Origin: Paulinella micropora
Lineage: Eukaryota; Cercozoa; Imbricatea; Euglyphida
Direction: 5' to 3'
Assembly (NCBI GenBank): GCA_009731375.1
Contig: BJOX01000208.1
Span: 271,775-326,462 of the forward strand
DNA: 54,688 nt
Shown: positions 19,006 to 29,529 of the stretch, in pieces
Layout of the letters: the number at the start of each line of letters is the position of its first letter
Position numbering within the stretch: the first letter of the stretch is position 1
Program-made: the position numbers and the translations under genes
The notes under the pieces: model-generated
Database searches by the model: none
The model's input: only the letters and a program-made list of their open reading frames with translations
Told to the model about the DNA's origin: nothing

Positions 19006-19075
19006 GCCCTGGGTGGGCCTAGAGTAGTGCCGGGCAGCGAGCCCTGGGTGGGCCTAGAGTAGTGCCGGGCAGCGA
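19006..19075. repeat. 35-bp tandem duplication
   Basis: Two identical 35-base units starting GCCCTGGGTGGGCC, plus the first bases of a third, directly downstream of the recombinase. This may be part of the terminal region of its element. Confidence 0.85.
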
Positions 19076-19083
19076 GCCCTGGC

Positions 19084-19146
19084 AGAGGCGGTCCACGGCT
19101 AGTGGCGGGCGGCTTTTATTATTAATAATAATCAGGCACCGCCTCT
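19084..19146. other. inverted repeat, 9-bp arms
   Basis: AGAGGCGGT and ACCGCCTCT flank a 45-base spacer with a TTATTATTAATAATAAT core. It could be a terminal structure of the recombinase element. An AATAAAT follows near 19160. Confidence 0.4.
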
Positions 19147-19285
19147 ACTCGGGGGTCTAATAAATATAACCAGTAAGGCTCGGCAAGAGCTAGCCCGGCA
19201 TGGGCCCGTGGCCTCTCACTTCCATTGTCCTTTCTTTCTTTGCGTCATTAAATATTTTTCAGTCGTGGAAACTTGAACGGTTTAA

Positions 19286-20502
19286 CTCCAATTCATCCCC
19301 TGCATCTCCACCTCCGCCGAAGAGACAGTTGAGATCATCCTCAACCGATGGGCATACATCTTTGGTTTTCCGGAGTCCATCTTCTCCGACTACCACAGCT
19401 CGTTTGTAGGTACCTTAGCCAAGCGCTTCTGCAGTGAGGCCGGCCTCGACTGGCTGACCACCGCACCCTACTCGCACCATCAGCTCGGCTTCGTGGAATG
19501 CCGCCACAAGGCGATCCGCACGGCGATCCAATCCCTGCCCAAGGCAGATAAATCGAACTGGCCTAGCATCATCCCGTCCCTCTCCTTCGCCCAGAACACC
19601 TACGTGTCCACGGCTACAGGTACATCCGCCTTTGAGGGCATGCTAGCGCGCAAACCCCGGTGCACACTGGACTTCTTCGATTCCCCGGAGATTGTCACCG
19701 CCCGCGCCTCCGCCTCAAGCGCCGCTCTCGACGCTTCCCCTACGCTTTCGCTTCAGTCTTCAGAACAGATCGAACTGCTACGCCACGCCCGCACCGCCGT
19801 CACGGCGTACCATGTCATCAGCACGTACACGGACGTCACCCGCGCCCGATCCGTCGCTCAGAACAAGGGCTGCCGCAAGGCTGTCAAGGAGTGGAAGGTT
19901 GGCGACACCGTCACCGTCTACAGCCCTAAGCCCTCAAAGCAAGGCATCCCCGCCTCGTCCGTCCTTCAATTTGACGGCCCCTACACGATCTTAGAGCAAG
20001 TCAACTCCAACTGCTTCAAGCTACGCCACCTCAAGACCAACAAGGTATTGAAGCGGATCGACCGCTCCTACCTTTCCCAGTATATTTCACCCACCAATTA
20101 CGCCATCCCGCTCATCGCAGTGGAAGACTATGATGACGACTCCGTCAACTATGACCTTGGTGAAATCGTCGCCTTCGTTGACAAATCCCAAATCAAGCGT
20201 GGATATGTCCTGGACCAGGATCCAAAAATGAAGAAGACGACCTCGTGGTTCATCAGTTAGGCACGACCTCCTCTACAAGCCCTGTTTACCGCCCTGTCTA
20301 CGAAAGGAAGAGCGATCGCCGCACCATCCTCGACTGGAGCAAGGCTCAGGCAAATTGGAGACCGCTCTACATCGACACCACCAATGACCAAGTCACACAC
20401 CGCCACATCAAGTGGCTCCCCTGTAAGAGCAACAAATCCAAGGGCAAGCTCCCTGCCAAAGTTCTTAATCGTCTTCGAGGCCCCCAAATTAAAGGTGAAT
20501 AA
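19286..20502 (+). pseudogene. Ty3-type integrase, C-terminal half
   Basis: The frame opens inside an integrase core. 'FPESIFSDYHSSF' carries the second catalytic Asp and 'HHQLGFVECRHKAIR' carries the Glu 35 residues later (DD35E). Then come 'KADKSNWPSIIPSLSFAQNT' and a C-terminal GPY/F-type barrel ('WKVGDTVTVYSPK', 'LQFDGPYTILEQV'), which contacts DNA. A one-base change in an A5 run near 20226 would link this frame to the one ending at 20502, extending the tail. Upstream is a TAA, so the first Asp and everything before it are lost. GC-rich codon use differs from the AT-rich flanks, and it is a different lineage from the two Ty3-type elements with spacer modules. Confidence 0.75.
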
Positions 20503-21154
20503 TTCCCCTTGCACGCTTTCCACCATGGACAGCACGGTGCAACGGATTAATTTCTCTCCTGTTCCGCCCAAGTGGGTTTTACTCATCGTATCGGCTTCAT
20601 CCGCCACCGCCCAGCGCATTTCCCACTTGACCCGTCATCGTCCCTAGAAGAACTACGCCACGACCTACGTATCCCTGTAAGTCCTTGATCGCCTCTTGTG
20701 CGTGCAGGTCAACGATCATTCTCATCGAACCTGAACACCTCAGTGATTATATCGGCACGGCATATTTGGTGCTCAATAGTAGTATAGGGTCGCACTATAA
20801 GACAATGTTCAGTGCAGATTGCCTACACAAACCACACTAATAGCCGTTATTGTGTTTTTCCTCTTCCTATTGATTAATAATTCAATATAGACAGACAAAG
20901 TAAAGAAAAACTGCCATCTGTGACAACTACATAAAAATAAAATATTATAAAAAAAACTACATTTTTCGTCTTCGTCTTTGGAAGCAACTCCAACTCAACC
21001 ACCTATCACACACAAGCATGATATAAATAAAATTTCTTTGCAGGCAGGGAGGGCTTTCGCCTAGTTTTTTGGTTTTTTGGTTTTTTATACACACTAGTTT
21101 ATACTCCTATGTACAAAAGGAGTTAAAGGTTAAACCACTGATTTATTCAACTCG
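20503..21154. other. no recognisable gene
   Basis: The left 350 bases may be the 3' end of the element above. From about 20870 the sequence turns AT-rich, which marks the start of the second viral-type fragment. TGGTTTTTTGGTTTTTTGG repeats lie near 21065. Confidence 0.5.
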
Positions 21155-21650
21155 TCATCTCGTATATCTTTCATATTCTTGAATTACATTATATGTTGTT
21201 TTTCCTCCTTCAATCATCTTTCTTGCTTGTATTTCATCGTCAACTCCCATTGGTTGATTTTCTGCACTCAGCCAATTCTCAAATAATCGTAATTGTTTTT
21301 TCTTATTTATTTCTTTTCTCTTTTCTTCTCTCTTTAGCAAATCTATTTTTTCTCTTCGATCTGCTTTTTTTTTATTCAGTAATTTTTCAATAGCAAAAAA
21401 ATTTATTCTGTTCTGCTTTTTCTTGCTTCTCTAATTCCAATAATTCTTGTCGCTTTTCCTCCTTTCTATTCTGTATAATGTCAATTTTTACTTCGCTATT
21501 AGTCTTATTCTTCATTATCTGTGTGTATGTCTTATCTCTTAATTTCTGTAACCATGTATTAGTAGTTTCTCTTTCGACATACTCTACATCACTATTGTTT
21601 TCACTCTCTCACTCATTGTTGTTTGCGGTTTGTCTGGTTATGACTAAGAC
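21155..21650 (-). pseudogene. coiled-coil protein of second PLV-like fragment, broken
   Basis: On the minus strand, a long Lys/Glu/Gln-rich coiled coil begins near 21640. It contains 'TNTWLQKLRDKTYTQIMKNK' and shifts frame at a T7 run near 21400. It then continues through 'LLKREEKRKEINKKKQLRLF' to 'MIEGGKTTYNVIQEYERYTR' and a stop at 21155. There is a TGA near the start. I do not know the family. Composition and coiled coil resemble the AT-rich genes at 5.3-8.8 kb. Confidence 0.45.
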
Positions 21651-21918
21651 TCTGAAAAGAAAAAAGTTAACCAACTCCAGAACTTAGAAGGTGTGTAGTC
21701 GACCTGAGCTCCTAGGTGACTGGTAGCTATTCCCACCATTTACTGCCAATTGCCACTTTATTTTTTGCTGACCGGCCGAGCCACATAATTTTTTTACCAT
21801 AAATTTTTTCTTGAGAATTTTTTCTTGCGCTCAGCTCATTTCTTGGTTTTCTCTCAAAAACCAAAGTGCGGAGAGAAAAAGAACTAAAACCTTGGTTTTT
21901 TTTTTTGTGTGTGTGCAG

Positions 21919-22475
21919 ATGTCGGACGAGGAACGCGAGGAGCCTGAAAATGAGGTAAATTTTGCTTCTTCTTTTTTTGCTTTATGTGGGTATGTGTGTG
22001 TAGCAAACCGAGGAACAGGAGCCAGACCCTGAAGTAGTGGTAAATCATTTTTTATGTTGTTTATTTTTTATTGTCTGTTTATTTAGGATATCGCTCAAGA
22101 TGTAAAGGATATCAAACTTGAGACGCCTGATTGGATGCAACCTAGGGGTGGTAGAAAAAAGGAGCAAAAAAAGGAGGGATACCTACGGGTAGCCATAATG
22201 TAGTTGTGAAAATTGACGATGTTCATGTAGTAATTGACAAGGAGGCAGGGGAGGGTAAATAGTCTAGGGGTGCTAAGCCGAATTCTGTTCCTGTTGTTGT
22301 TTGGGGATTCCGATCTCCTCCAAAGAATCCTCAAGCGTATGTGATGGTGTTAATTAATGAAGGAGAAGAACCAGATTCAATTATAATGGCGAGGTCGTGG
22401 CCTAACGTTGACGAAATCGCTGGTCATTTCGGTAAGGTTGTCAGAACTGTTTACAAGGCTCATCCAGTTCCTTAA
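21919..22475 (+). pseudogene. intron-containing gene of second PLV-like fragment, broken
   Basis: Exon 1 is 21919-21954 (MSDEEREEPENE), exon 2 is 22004-22039, and exon 3 starts at 22087. Both introns (49 and 47 bp) have GTAAAT donors and TAG acceptors and keep phase 0. The N-terminus is acidic. Exon 3 holds 'DVKDIKLETPDWMQPRGGRK', then a one-base shift, then 'HNVVVKIDDVHVVIDKEAGE' before an in-frame TAG. 'PVVVWGFRSPPKNPQAYVMV' and 'WPNVDEIAGHFGKVVRTVYK' follow, to a TAA at 22473-22475. A third frame beyond it is also protein-like. I do not recognise the family. The gene is convergent with an integrase C-terminus, as is the gene at 5953-6504. Confidence 0.5.
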
Positions 22476-22685
22476 TCAAATACCGCTAGGAATTGTTAGT
22501 GTTGCAGTCGCCACCGCTACTGGGCTAACTGGGATTTAATGGCATTACACCATCAATTTCGCAGGTTCAATTCTGATGGCGTAATCCGCGAATAAATCCC
22601 TTTTTTTCTTGCTTTCTTTCTTTCTTTCTTTCTTTCTTTTTTTTTTTTTTTTTGTAATTTAATTGTTAATCAGCTGCTCTTTTTT

Positions 22686-22772
22686 TTAATTCATAATATC
22701 TTTTTTCTTTTTAATTTTTGCACTGCTCCGAATGTTCTACGGTTTGACATCTAATGATTTTAATAAATTACT
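22686..22772 (-). pseudogene. second copy of the Polinton-type integrase C-terminus
   Basis: On the minus strand this reads 'LLKSLDVKP', stop, 'NIRSSAKIKKKKDIMN', stop. The intact-looking tail at 6580-6660 reads 'LLKSLDIKPENVRSSARIKK' and so on. The match in the same context shows that a second element of the same family once occupied 21-23 kb. The rest of its integrase is gone or unrecognisable. Confidence 0.65.
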
Positions 22773-22962
22773 TCATACCAATTTGGTTAACGGTAAATTG
22801 TATTGATAATTTGATAGACCGTAACAATAACATAATTTGAGGTAGTATTAATGATAAGACTGACTGACACAGCATTTATTTGTCATTAGGACTGTCACTT
22901 GCAATTACAGTGATCAGGACATACACGCGGTTTTTAGGCGCGCTTTCTTACCTCAATCGGTT

Positions 22963-24483
22963 CTAGTAATTAAAGTTCGTCAAGTTGCTACACTGCGTCA
23001 CTTTGGCCGCGAGGTCGTGCTCGAGCTTAAGTATCTTTGCCGCCAACTGTGATAACTCGTTCTCCCTAGCCTTTTTATTGTCCATAGCTTGCTTCTTCCA
23101 ATCGGCAGCTTCTTTTTGAGCATCCAGCTTGAGCTTTCGCTCATCTGCATGAAGAGCTAGTGCATCGGTAGTGACACGCTTGGCTTCTTCCTCTCCAGAC
23201 TTCAGTGTAGCTATTTCCAGCTCCAAGCTTTGGACTATTGCGTTCAACGAAGTTAGCTGCCCTTTGGCCAAAGTGAGCTGCTGCAGCAGTTTGCTCTCAT
23301 TCTCCTTGCTGATCGACTTATCAGAGCGCTCCGCCTTTGATCTCAACTCCAGTTGCTGATCGGATTTAGCTATCAATTTTCTCAACTCTTGAGCCAACAA
23401 TCTGGCTGTATTTGGGTCGGCAGTAGTGAATGGTTTCAGTAATTCCTTGTCACTGTTTAGTATCTTTTGGAACTGGGCGGGCACGGTACCATGTATCCAA
23501 TCTTGGGTGCAGCGCGTTACTCTCGTAGCACCATTCTCCCTCCGGTAGGAATACAAGAAGTGCTAATAAGGACGACCGTCCTTATTGACTCGCTTTGTCT
23601 GCTTGAGCAAATAACCTACTCCAACGTGTGTGGTCGGATCCTTGAAAACTTCTTCCACAGTTCCATCCCTGGCATGAGATCGAATGAAATGAAACCACGT
23701 ACCTTCCTTCAATTCCTCTCCATTCAGCGTGGTTGATTGAATGAAAGTGAGATCGCCTGGCTTTCCTGTATGTATGTATGTATGTATGTATGTATGTGTT
23801 TATGTATGTGTTTATGTATGTGTGTATGTATGTATGTGTGTATGTATGTATGTATGTATGTATGACACTATGTATGTATGTTTATGTATGTTCCACCTTC
23901 CTGTTGCTGAGGGTTGGCTAATTCCTTACGTTCAAAGAGCCGTCGGATGTCGTGATTGTCGCCGCGGCCAGGGCGGAAGAAGTCAGGGTTGCCAGGGTTA
24001 AAATACTGGATCTGCAGGTCAGAAAGCGAAACAGGACAACAAAATCGTTGCGCAAATTAAACAGCTCACCTTGATAGTGGTTGGAGTTACTCCCACATCC
24101 AAGGCAAAAAGGGGATCTTGCAGCCCAATGAGGTCTCCCAATTTATTCTTTCTGTCAGACTGCTGATTTCTTAACAAGGACTCGCTTTGCAACACCACCT
24201 GGATAGAAAGTGTTGACCAACGTAAGAGCATCCTCGTCTACACCAGGCTGAGAGGATTGGCTCTGGTCATCACGATGGCTGAAGGCAGCGTTGATTGCAT
24301 CGGACGTCTTGTCCACCCCTTTGATTTTATTGTCTTCTGCCACAGACACAACAACAAAAAAAAAGTGAACTTAGTTACTGAAAACCGAGAAATTTCAACT
24401 CTAATGAAAAGCAAGATAAGGAAATCAAAACCTGCTACGGGCGGTGGAGTTGGGATAACTTCAATTGGAGTAGGTTGGGACAT
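22963..24483 (-). pseudogene. four-exon gene of unknown function with C-terminal coiled coil
   Basis: The exons are about 24432-24483, 24070-24336, 23897-24011 and 22963-23765. Introns of about 95, 58 and 131 bp have GT-AG borders with matching phases (1, 0, 1), which supports a real gene. It starts MSQPTPIEVIPTPPPVAE. Exon 3 has 'IQYFNPGNPDFFRPGRGDNH'. Exon 4 has 'GTWFHFIRSHARDGTVEEVF' and ends in a coiled coil of about 150 residues (Lys/Glu/Gln/Leu-rich). Two defects are visible: a one-base shift in exon 2 near 24180 and an in-frame TAG at 23563-23565. I know no family. It is divergent from the gene at 24855, with starts 371 bp apart, so the two may belong to one mobile element. Confidence 0.55.
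23766..23896. repeat. (TGTA)n array filling an intron
   Basis: TATG/TGTA units between a GTGGAAC donor and a CATACAG acceptor on the minus strand. It is a small version of the microsatellite introns seen in the Swi5 gene. Confidence 0.75.
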
Positions 24484-24854
24484 ACTATCCACTCTCAACT
24501 TTCTCTCGACTACTAGAGTTTGGTTGTGAAGTGGCTGCGAGAGGAAAAAAAAGCTCTCCCAAAAGCGACGTGGCTTTCTAACGATTTTCTTTTTTGAAAA
24601 AAAAAGCACCGCAGTTGGAGGTGGTTTTTGAGGGTCAGACCGACCGTTTTCCCGGCTTCGTTTGAAACCACGTTCAGGCATTCAAAGCCACGACAAGACG
24701 AAGGCAGTGGGATGGTGTTCTTTTTCTTTTTATTTTTCTGTTTGCAGAACTGCATACATGGTTTTGCCTAATATATCTGTTTGTGTTTACTGCTCTGTGC
24801 ATTTTCCATTCCCCACTTTTTTTGTTTGTGTCTTGGATTTTCTTGGGCACAGAC
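24484..24854. promoter_or_regulatory. divergent intergenic region
   Basis: 371 bp between the start codons of two divergent spliced genes. It contains pyrimidine-rich stretches and CAG/ACAG acceptor-like sites just before the plus-strand ATG, so a 5' UTR intron is possible. No core promoter motif is certain. Confidence 0.35.
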
Positions 24855-25903
24855 ATGCACAAACGCAAACGCCATACTTGGTCAGAACGCAATTTTTTGA
24901 GGGAGAGCTATGAGGAGAAGGTATCAGCTTTCTTTTGGTTGCTGCGTTACTTTTACGCTAATTGCATGTCAGATTTATTGTTTTCTTGCCGCTTGTAGGC
25001 TAGGCACCTACTTGGCTTTCCTTCACCAAGTCAGAGCTTGGACGGCCTTGGCTCCTCCTCGGAATCGTTACCTGCGTCCATGTCTTCAGCTTCATCGAAG
25101 CCCCAACCATTGCCTATGCCAAGGGAGGACACAATCGTGATAGAAGAAGTGCGAGGAAATGTGCGGGAGGGGTTGGAGGTAGAGTTTGCAGAAGCAACAA
25201 AAAGTAATGTTCGCCCTCCCCATCATCCAGAAACAAAGCTCAACGTAGTGGACTTTTTGATAGAATCGTTGGGGGCTGATTCGAGCATGCTGTGGGAGGA
25301 GGCAGAAGTAGCTTCACCCATGGTTGAGCTAGCCAGGTGGGGCTTTTCTATCTTAGCTAGAGTAATACAGGACACACACAACCTGCCTTCTCTCACGCCT
25401 CTCTCTGTGCCTCTACATGTACGTGCGTTGATTGGGGAAGCGCAAACATATTTTGAGCTGTCTGAGTTTTCAACTAGGTGGTTGTCCTTGCCCAGTTTGT
25501 CGGCTCTGCATGCCTTTAAAGGCATGGATTTTGATAATGTGCGTGTGGATCGTGATCCTATAGCTAAGATGCTTGGTTTGGACTCCTTGGGCGTAGAATT
25601 GTATTTGTCGAAGTTCCACTCGTCCCATGATCTGCATGGCACAGAGTTTGTCGAGTATGTCACTGAAAACAAAGTCTACGATGAGTATTCGAGTTTCCCT
25701 GTCTACTGGTATCAAGTGTTACCGGTATGCAATTTTTGTTGCTTTCTCATGCTGGTAAAATTTGCTTATGATGGTAGGCTATTGCAGCTGCTTGCAAAAA
25801 GAACGAGGTCTATGTCCACCAGCGTAAGCAGAAGTTTAGGCGCACACAGGTTCAACTCGCCGTAGCGTATGAAGCTGGAGAAGAAAGGGGTCTGGAGATG
25901 TGA
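24855..25903 (+). CDS. exons 1-3 of a spliced gene of unknown function
   Basis: Exon 1 is 24855-24920 (MHKRKRHTWSERNFLRESYE...), with an AAG|GTATCA donor. Exon 2 is 24999-25724 (242 codons), after a TTGTAG acceptor. Exon 3 starts at 25778, after a 53-bp intron (GTATGC...GGTAG). All junctions are phase 0. If exon 3 is read to the TGA at 25901 the product is 305 residues. Exon 2 has a Ser/Pro-rich start, then a mixed domain with 'LNVVDFLIESLGADSSMLW', 'ARWGFSILARVIQDTHNLPS' and 'DRDPIAKMLGLDSLGVELYL'. Exon 3 is basic ('HQRKQKFRRTQ'). It may instead splice from CAG|GTTCAA at about 25850 into later exons that lead to the domain at 26.0-27.6 kb. I know no family. Confidence 0.55.
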
Positions 25904-26056
25904 TGGGTGTGTTCCGCCTACGTATCATGTCACCAAGGAGGGGCATGCTTGTGGCAGAAGCCTGAAACATATGCCCAGATTAGGGAAGGCCAGGCCCGCG
26001 CCCCCACTTCAGTATTTCGAGATAAGCCCCAAGTTTGAGGATCAGCCAAAACGTCT

Positions 26057-27580
26057 TCAGAGGAATTTACTTATTTTGGAAAGAGAGCAAAATGCAAGAG
26101 AGTCCTTACTTATGTTCCAGCTTATTTGGGGATTTTTCCTTAAGTCCAGAGCTCGAGCCGAATGTGCTGGTTGGAATCGCGATGCTGACTGCGGTTGTGC
26201 GACCGATGCCGATTGCTTTCATGGGTCCCCCCCCCCAGGTGAGTCGTGGCAGTGTCAGCACTCACCAAAATTTTTAGCTACAATATCATGCCACGTTTCC
26301 TTTCAAGCTTGGCTTAATGTTGTAGCTCCTCAGCTGACAGCGTCGGTTAATTTTGTAATACTATACTGCGTTTTGGTGTTGTGATCCTTTCCAGTTCATG
26401 TGCAAGTCTTGGATTAAATATTATTATTAACATCAATTGCAATAATTATTCTAGGACCACTATCTTCAGAGAGACTCAGTGACAAATGAGTCTAGCGGCG
26501 CTGGGCTGCTTTTGGGCGCAGCAATTTGGTCAGTTCCTTATCTGCCCAGACTCAGGCTTGAAGAAAGCGATTCGCCCGCCATTGCGTTGCGACTGGACAC
26601 GGTTACATAATCAGCATTTGGATTGACAACCGCTATAACAGACTGTGGGCCAAGTGTTATAAGTGTAAAGAGTATAAACAAAAGAGCAATAGACTAGCTG
26701 AACTGCAAGAGATCGAAGGGAAGGAGGAGCTAGTTGAGGAGGGGGTGAGAGAGAAAAGAAAGCTTGAGCGTGTGATTCAGCAAATTCTACATCATTTCAA
26801 AGCTAAGGAGAATATGGCGTGCTTTGATGATGACCTTGAGAAGGTCAAACAAGACACGTCACATATGCTTATGATCGTTGATTTCTCGAGACGGAGTGTA
26901 GGTGGCGGAAAGGCTAAGGATGTGAACGATAGTATAGCTGTACTTCTATGGGGTGACGGCATGGGCGGTATTAATAGAAAGTATATAGACACTCTACCGC
27001 ATCATGATAAAAAGAGTAGTAATAACGACTACGTTTTTTACCGGCAATGGCAGTTGGACATTCTAGATAGAGTCATCCGTCCGATGGGTAAAACCAAAGT
27101 AATTTAATGGTCCGACGGCGGGCGAAAACATTACAAACAACGCTTTTCGCTCGCCGAGGCCAGCCTCGTCCGCATCAAACACACTTGGCTACATCATTTT
27201 GAATGGAACTTCTGGGCATCCAATCACGGCAAAAGCTTATGTGACTCACACGCAGGCAAAATAGCCCAAATGGTAGCTTGCATGGCTTTTCACGAGGACT
27301 GGATTTGGGAGTCAGCAAGAGATCTTGGTTGGCTGATCAAAAACAAACTCTCAAACTCTAAGCCTTTGTTTTTTCAGCAACCAATCAACAGAGATGAGAA
27401 ATACAGACACAAGGTGAACGGTATTCCCGATTTGTGGAAATATCATCATTTTGAAGCCACCACTACCGCAGGGCTTCTCCGAATCAAGACATTTCGTAAT
27501 CAGTCAGCCATACCTTTTCGATTCATTGTAGATTCAACAGGTCAGCCACAATCAGGTTTTGTTGAATATTGTCGGCGGTA
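26057..27580 (+). pseudogene. probable RNase H-fold transposase domain, broken
   Basis: An exon ending at 26238 ('AMLTAVVRPMPIAFMGPPPQ', then CAG|GTGAGT) joins in phase 0 to one starting at 26455 after TTCTAG (intron 216 bp). After a one-base shift near 26607 the frame gives 'WIDNRYNRLWAKCYKCKEYK' and a coiled coil. 'HMLMIVDFSRRSVGGG' is a candidate first Asp, and a TAA lies at 27105-27107. Then come 'WSDGGRKHYKQRFSL', a candidate second Asp, and 'FEWNFWASNHGKSLCDSHAG'. The D...SDGG...HGKxxCD order is seen in uncharacterised DDE-like proteins of several eukaryotes. I cannot name the superfamily. The segment between 25904 and 26056 is unresolved. Confidence 0.5.
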
Positions 27581-27723
27581 GATCATTGAATTGGTGGCAT
27601 CCAGAGCTTGGGCTACCACCACAAGCTCCTCGGCCTATGCAGGCACCACCTCGAGCTTTGAGAAGAAGGCCGAGGCAGGATCGCCCTCGACGCCGCCGTT
27701 AGTTATTAAAAGATCATTGAGTC

Positions 27724-28370
27724 AAGCTTCCGCACCGGTTTTATGCTTCAAAAACATTATAAATATGCTAAACAAACTCGTATTAATATAATTCATGCAT
27801 AGTTCAAGTAGCAAGTATGCTGAGTGTCACAGTGACTAGTGTAAAACACGGTAACTCACACTGAACTCTAAGCTTCCGCACCGGTTTTATGCTTCAAAAA
27901 CATTATAAATATGCTAAACAAACTCATATTAATATAATTCATGCATAGTTCAAGTAGTCAGTGAGTATGTATAACGAATACAAATGAGTGGCAAGTATTC
28001 TGAGTGTCACAGTGACTAGTGTAAAACCGTACGGTCACTCACACTGAACTTTAAGCTTCCGCACCGGTTTTATGCTTCAAAAACATTGTAAATATGCTAA
28101 ACAAACTCGTATTAATATAATTTCATGAATCAAGTAGGCAGTGGGTATGTATAACGACGACAAGTGAGTGGCAAGTATTCTGAGTCACACAGTGTTACAG
28201 TGACTAGTGTAAAACACAGTCACTCACACTGAACTCTAAGCTTCCGCACCGGTTTTATGCTTCAAAAACATTGTAAATATGCTAAACAAACTCGTATTAA
28301 TATAATTTCATGCATAGTTCAAGTAGGCGGTGAGTATGTATAACGACTATAAGTGAGTGGCTGCCACCAG
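27724..28370. repeat. tandem array, four units of about 146-185 bp
   Basis: Units begin AAGCTTCCGCACCGG at 27724, 27870, 28053 and 28238. Each carries an AT-rich part and a block with CACAGTGACTAGTG...CACTCACACTGAAC. The array lies directly after the transposase-like gene and before the LTR insertion, and could be the subterminal repeat of that element. Confidence 0.85.
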
Positions 28371-28563
28371 TCACCAACTTGAAAATTTCTAGTCACATTT
28401 GAATTTGAATTTGAATTTGAAGTAATATCATTAGAATTTAATAAATTAAAAATAATTACGTTGATTTTGATGTAAAACAACATAAAAACAAAGAAAAACC
28501 AAGCTCAGACAAGCCAAAACCACTATCTAGCCAACATATTGCTAACGGTCGCCGAAAAACACT

Positions 28564-29253
28564 TGTAACACCCACACTACATCGTTTTTACGCTATTAGG
28601 GCTTTACGGGAATTTACTCTTGGAAGTAATTCTTGTTATTAAATGTATTTTAAGATGAATTCTTATACATTTCCGGTTCTGATTAATTTATTCGGTTTTA
28701 ATGTTGTATTAGGATAAGGAATATGGGAGAAAAGCTAGGAAGCTTGGATCCCATAGGACCTTAAAATCTAGATTTTACACTTGACCGTTTACTGGCGTGG
28801 AGAAGGTTTTTGGGATGCAGATTACAGTATTGTGTAGCATCCATATTGATTAATCTCCCACATTAATGGCGTTGACCCGATCCTTCTACAGCACATGTAG
28901 TAACCGTTTGAAGTTTTGGAAAAAAAGTCACGGAATTTCCGTGAAATTTAGCCTTTTTCCAGTGACTGGGAATTTATGGCTAAATAAGGGAAAATGCACT
29001 TATGGGTTGTTGTTTAGGGTATGTTTTGGCATTTGTGCAGGTTACGGACGTAACGCATCGTGTCAGATGACCCGGTCATAGGGACACTCCGGTTTGACCG
29101 GTGTTTTCCCTTTGGCTTGTTGTTTGGGTTCATATCTGGCTTCCCTTTCTACTCTTGAAGTGGAAACTAGCCTTGAACCTGTTGTGTTCAGTTTTTATTA
29201 AATTCCTTTTTATTCCTTTGAGCTCGTAAGGGTAGACCTCCGGTCACAATACA
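28564..29253 (+). repeat. 5' LTR
   Basis: Matches 38493-39187 except for a 5-bp indel near the start and one A/C change. Begins TG and ends CA. Confidence 0.93.
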
Positions 29254-29255
29254 TT

Positions 29256-29270
29256 TGGAGTCCCTTTGCC
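29256..29270 (+). other. primer-binding site
   Basis: TGGAGTCCCTTTGCC lies two bases after the LTR. TGG plus downstream complementarity to a tRNA 3' end is the standard arrangement. The tRNA cannot be named without the genome's tRNA set. Confidence 0.7.
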
Positions 29271-29529
29271 TTTTTCGAACTCAGGAAAATCAAAATTAGG
29301 AATTTTGAACGACGCACTCTTAGGGGGCAATCAGTCACTGTTGTCGACTGTGCCTTGACGAGAGTGTTAAGTAGCTTCTCGACAAATAGTACGGGGGTAC
29401 TGGTTGTGTGAGACAGTGCTTTCAGTCGTTAAAAACAAAGGAAAAGGGAAAAGGTGGTAAGGAGGGTTTTTGAGAAACAGGGAAGAACCCTGATCTCGAA
29501 ACTTGGACCTTGACACCTAGGAAATCAAC

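Noticed and set aside
5953-24483. Alternative genetic code (UAA/UAG read as Gln)
   Set aside because: TGA is also found in frame, the affected genes carry frameshifts too, and the intact frames (Swi5, Gag, coiled coil) use TAA, TAG and TGA as ordinary stops.
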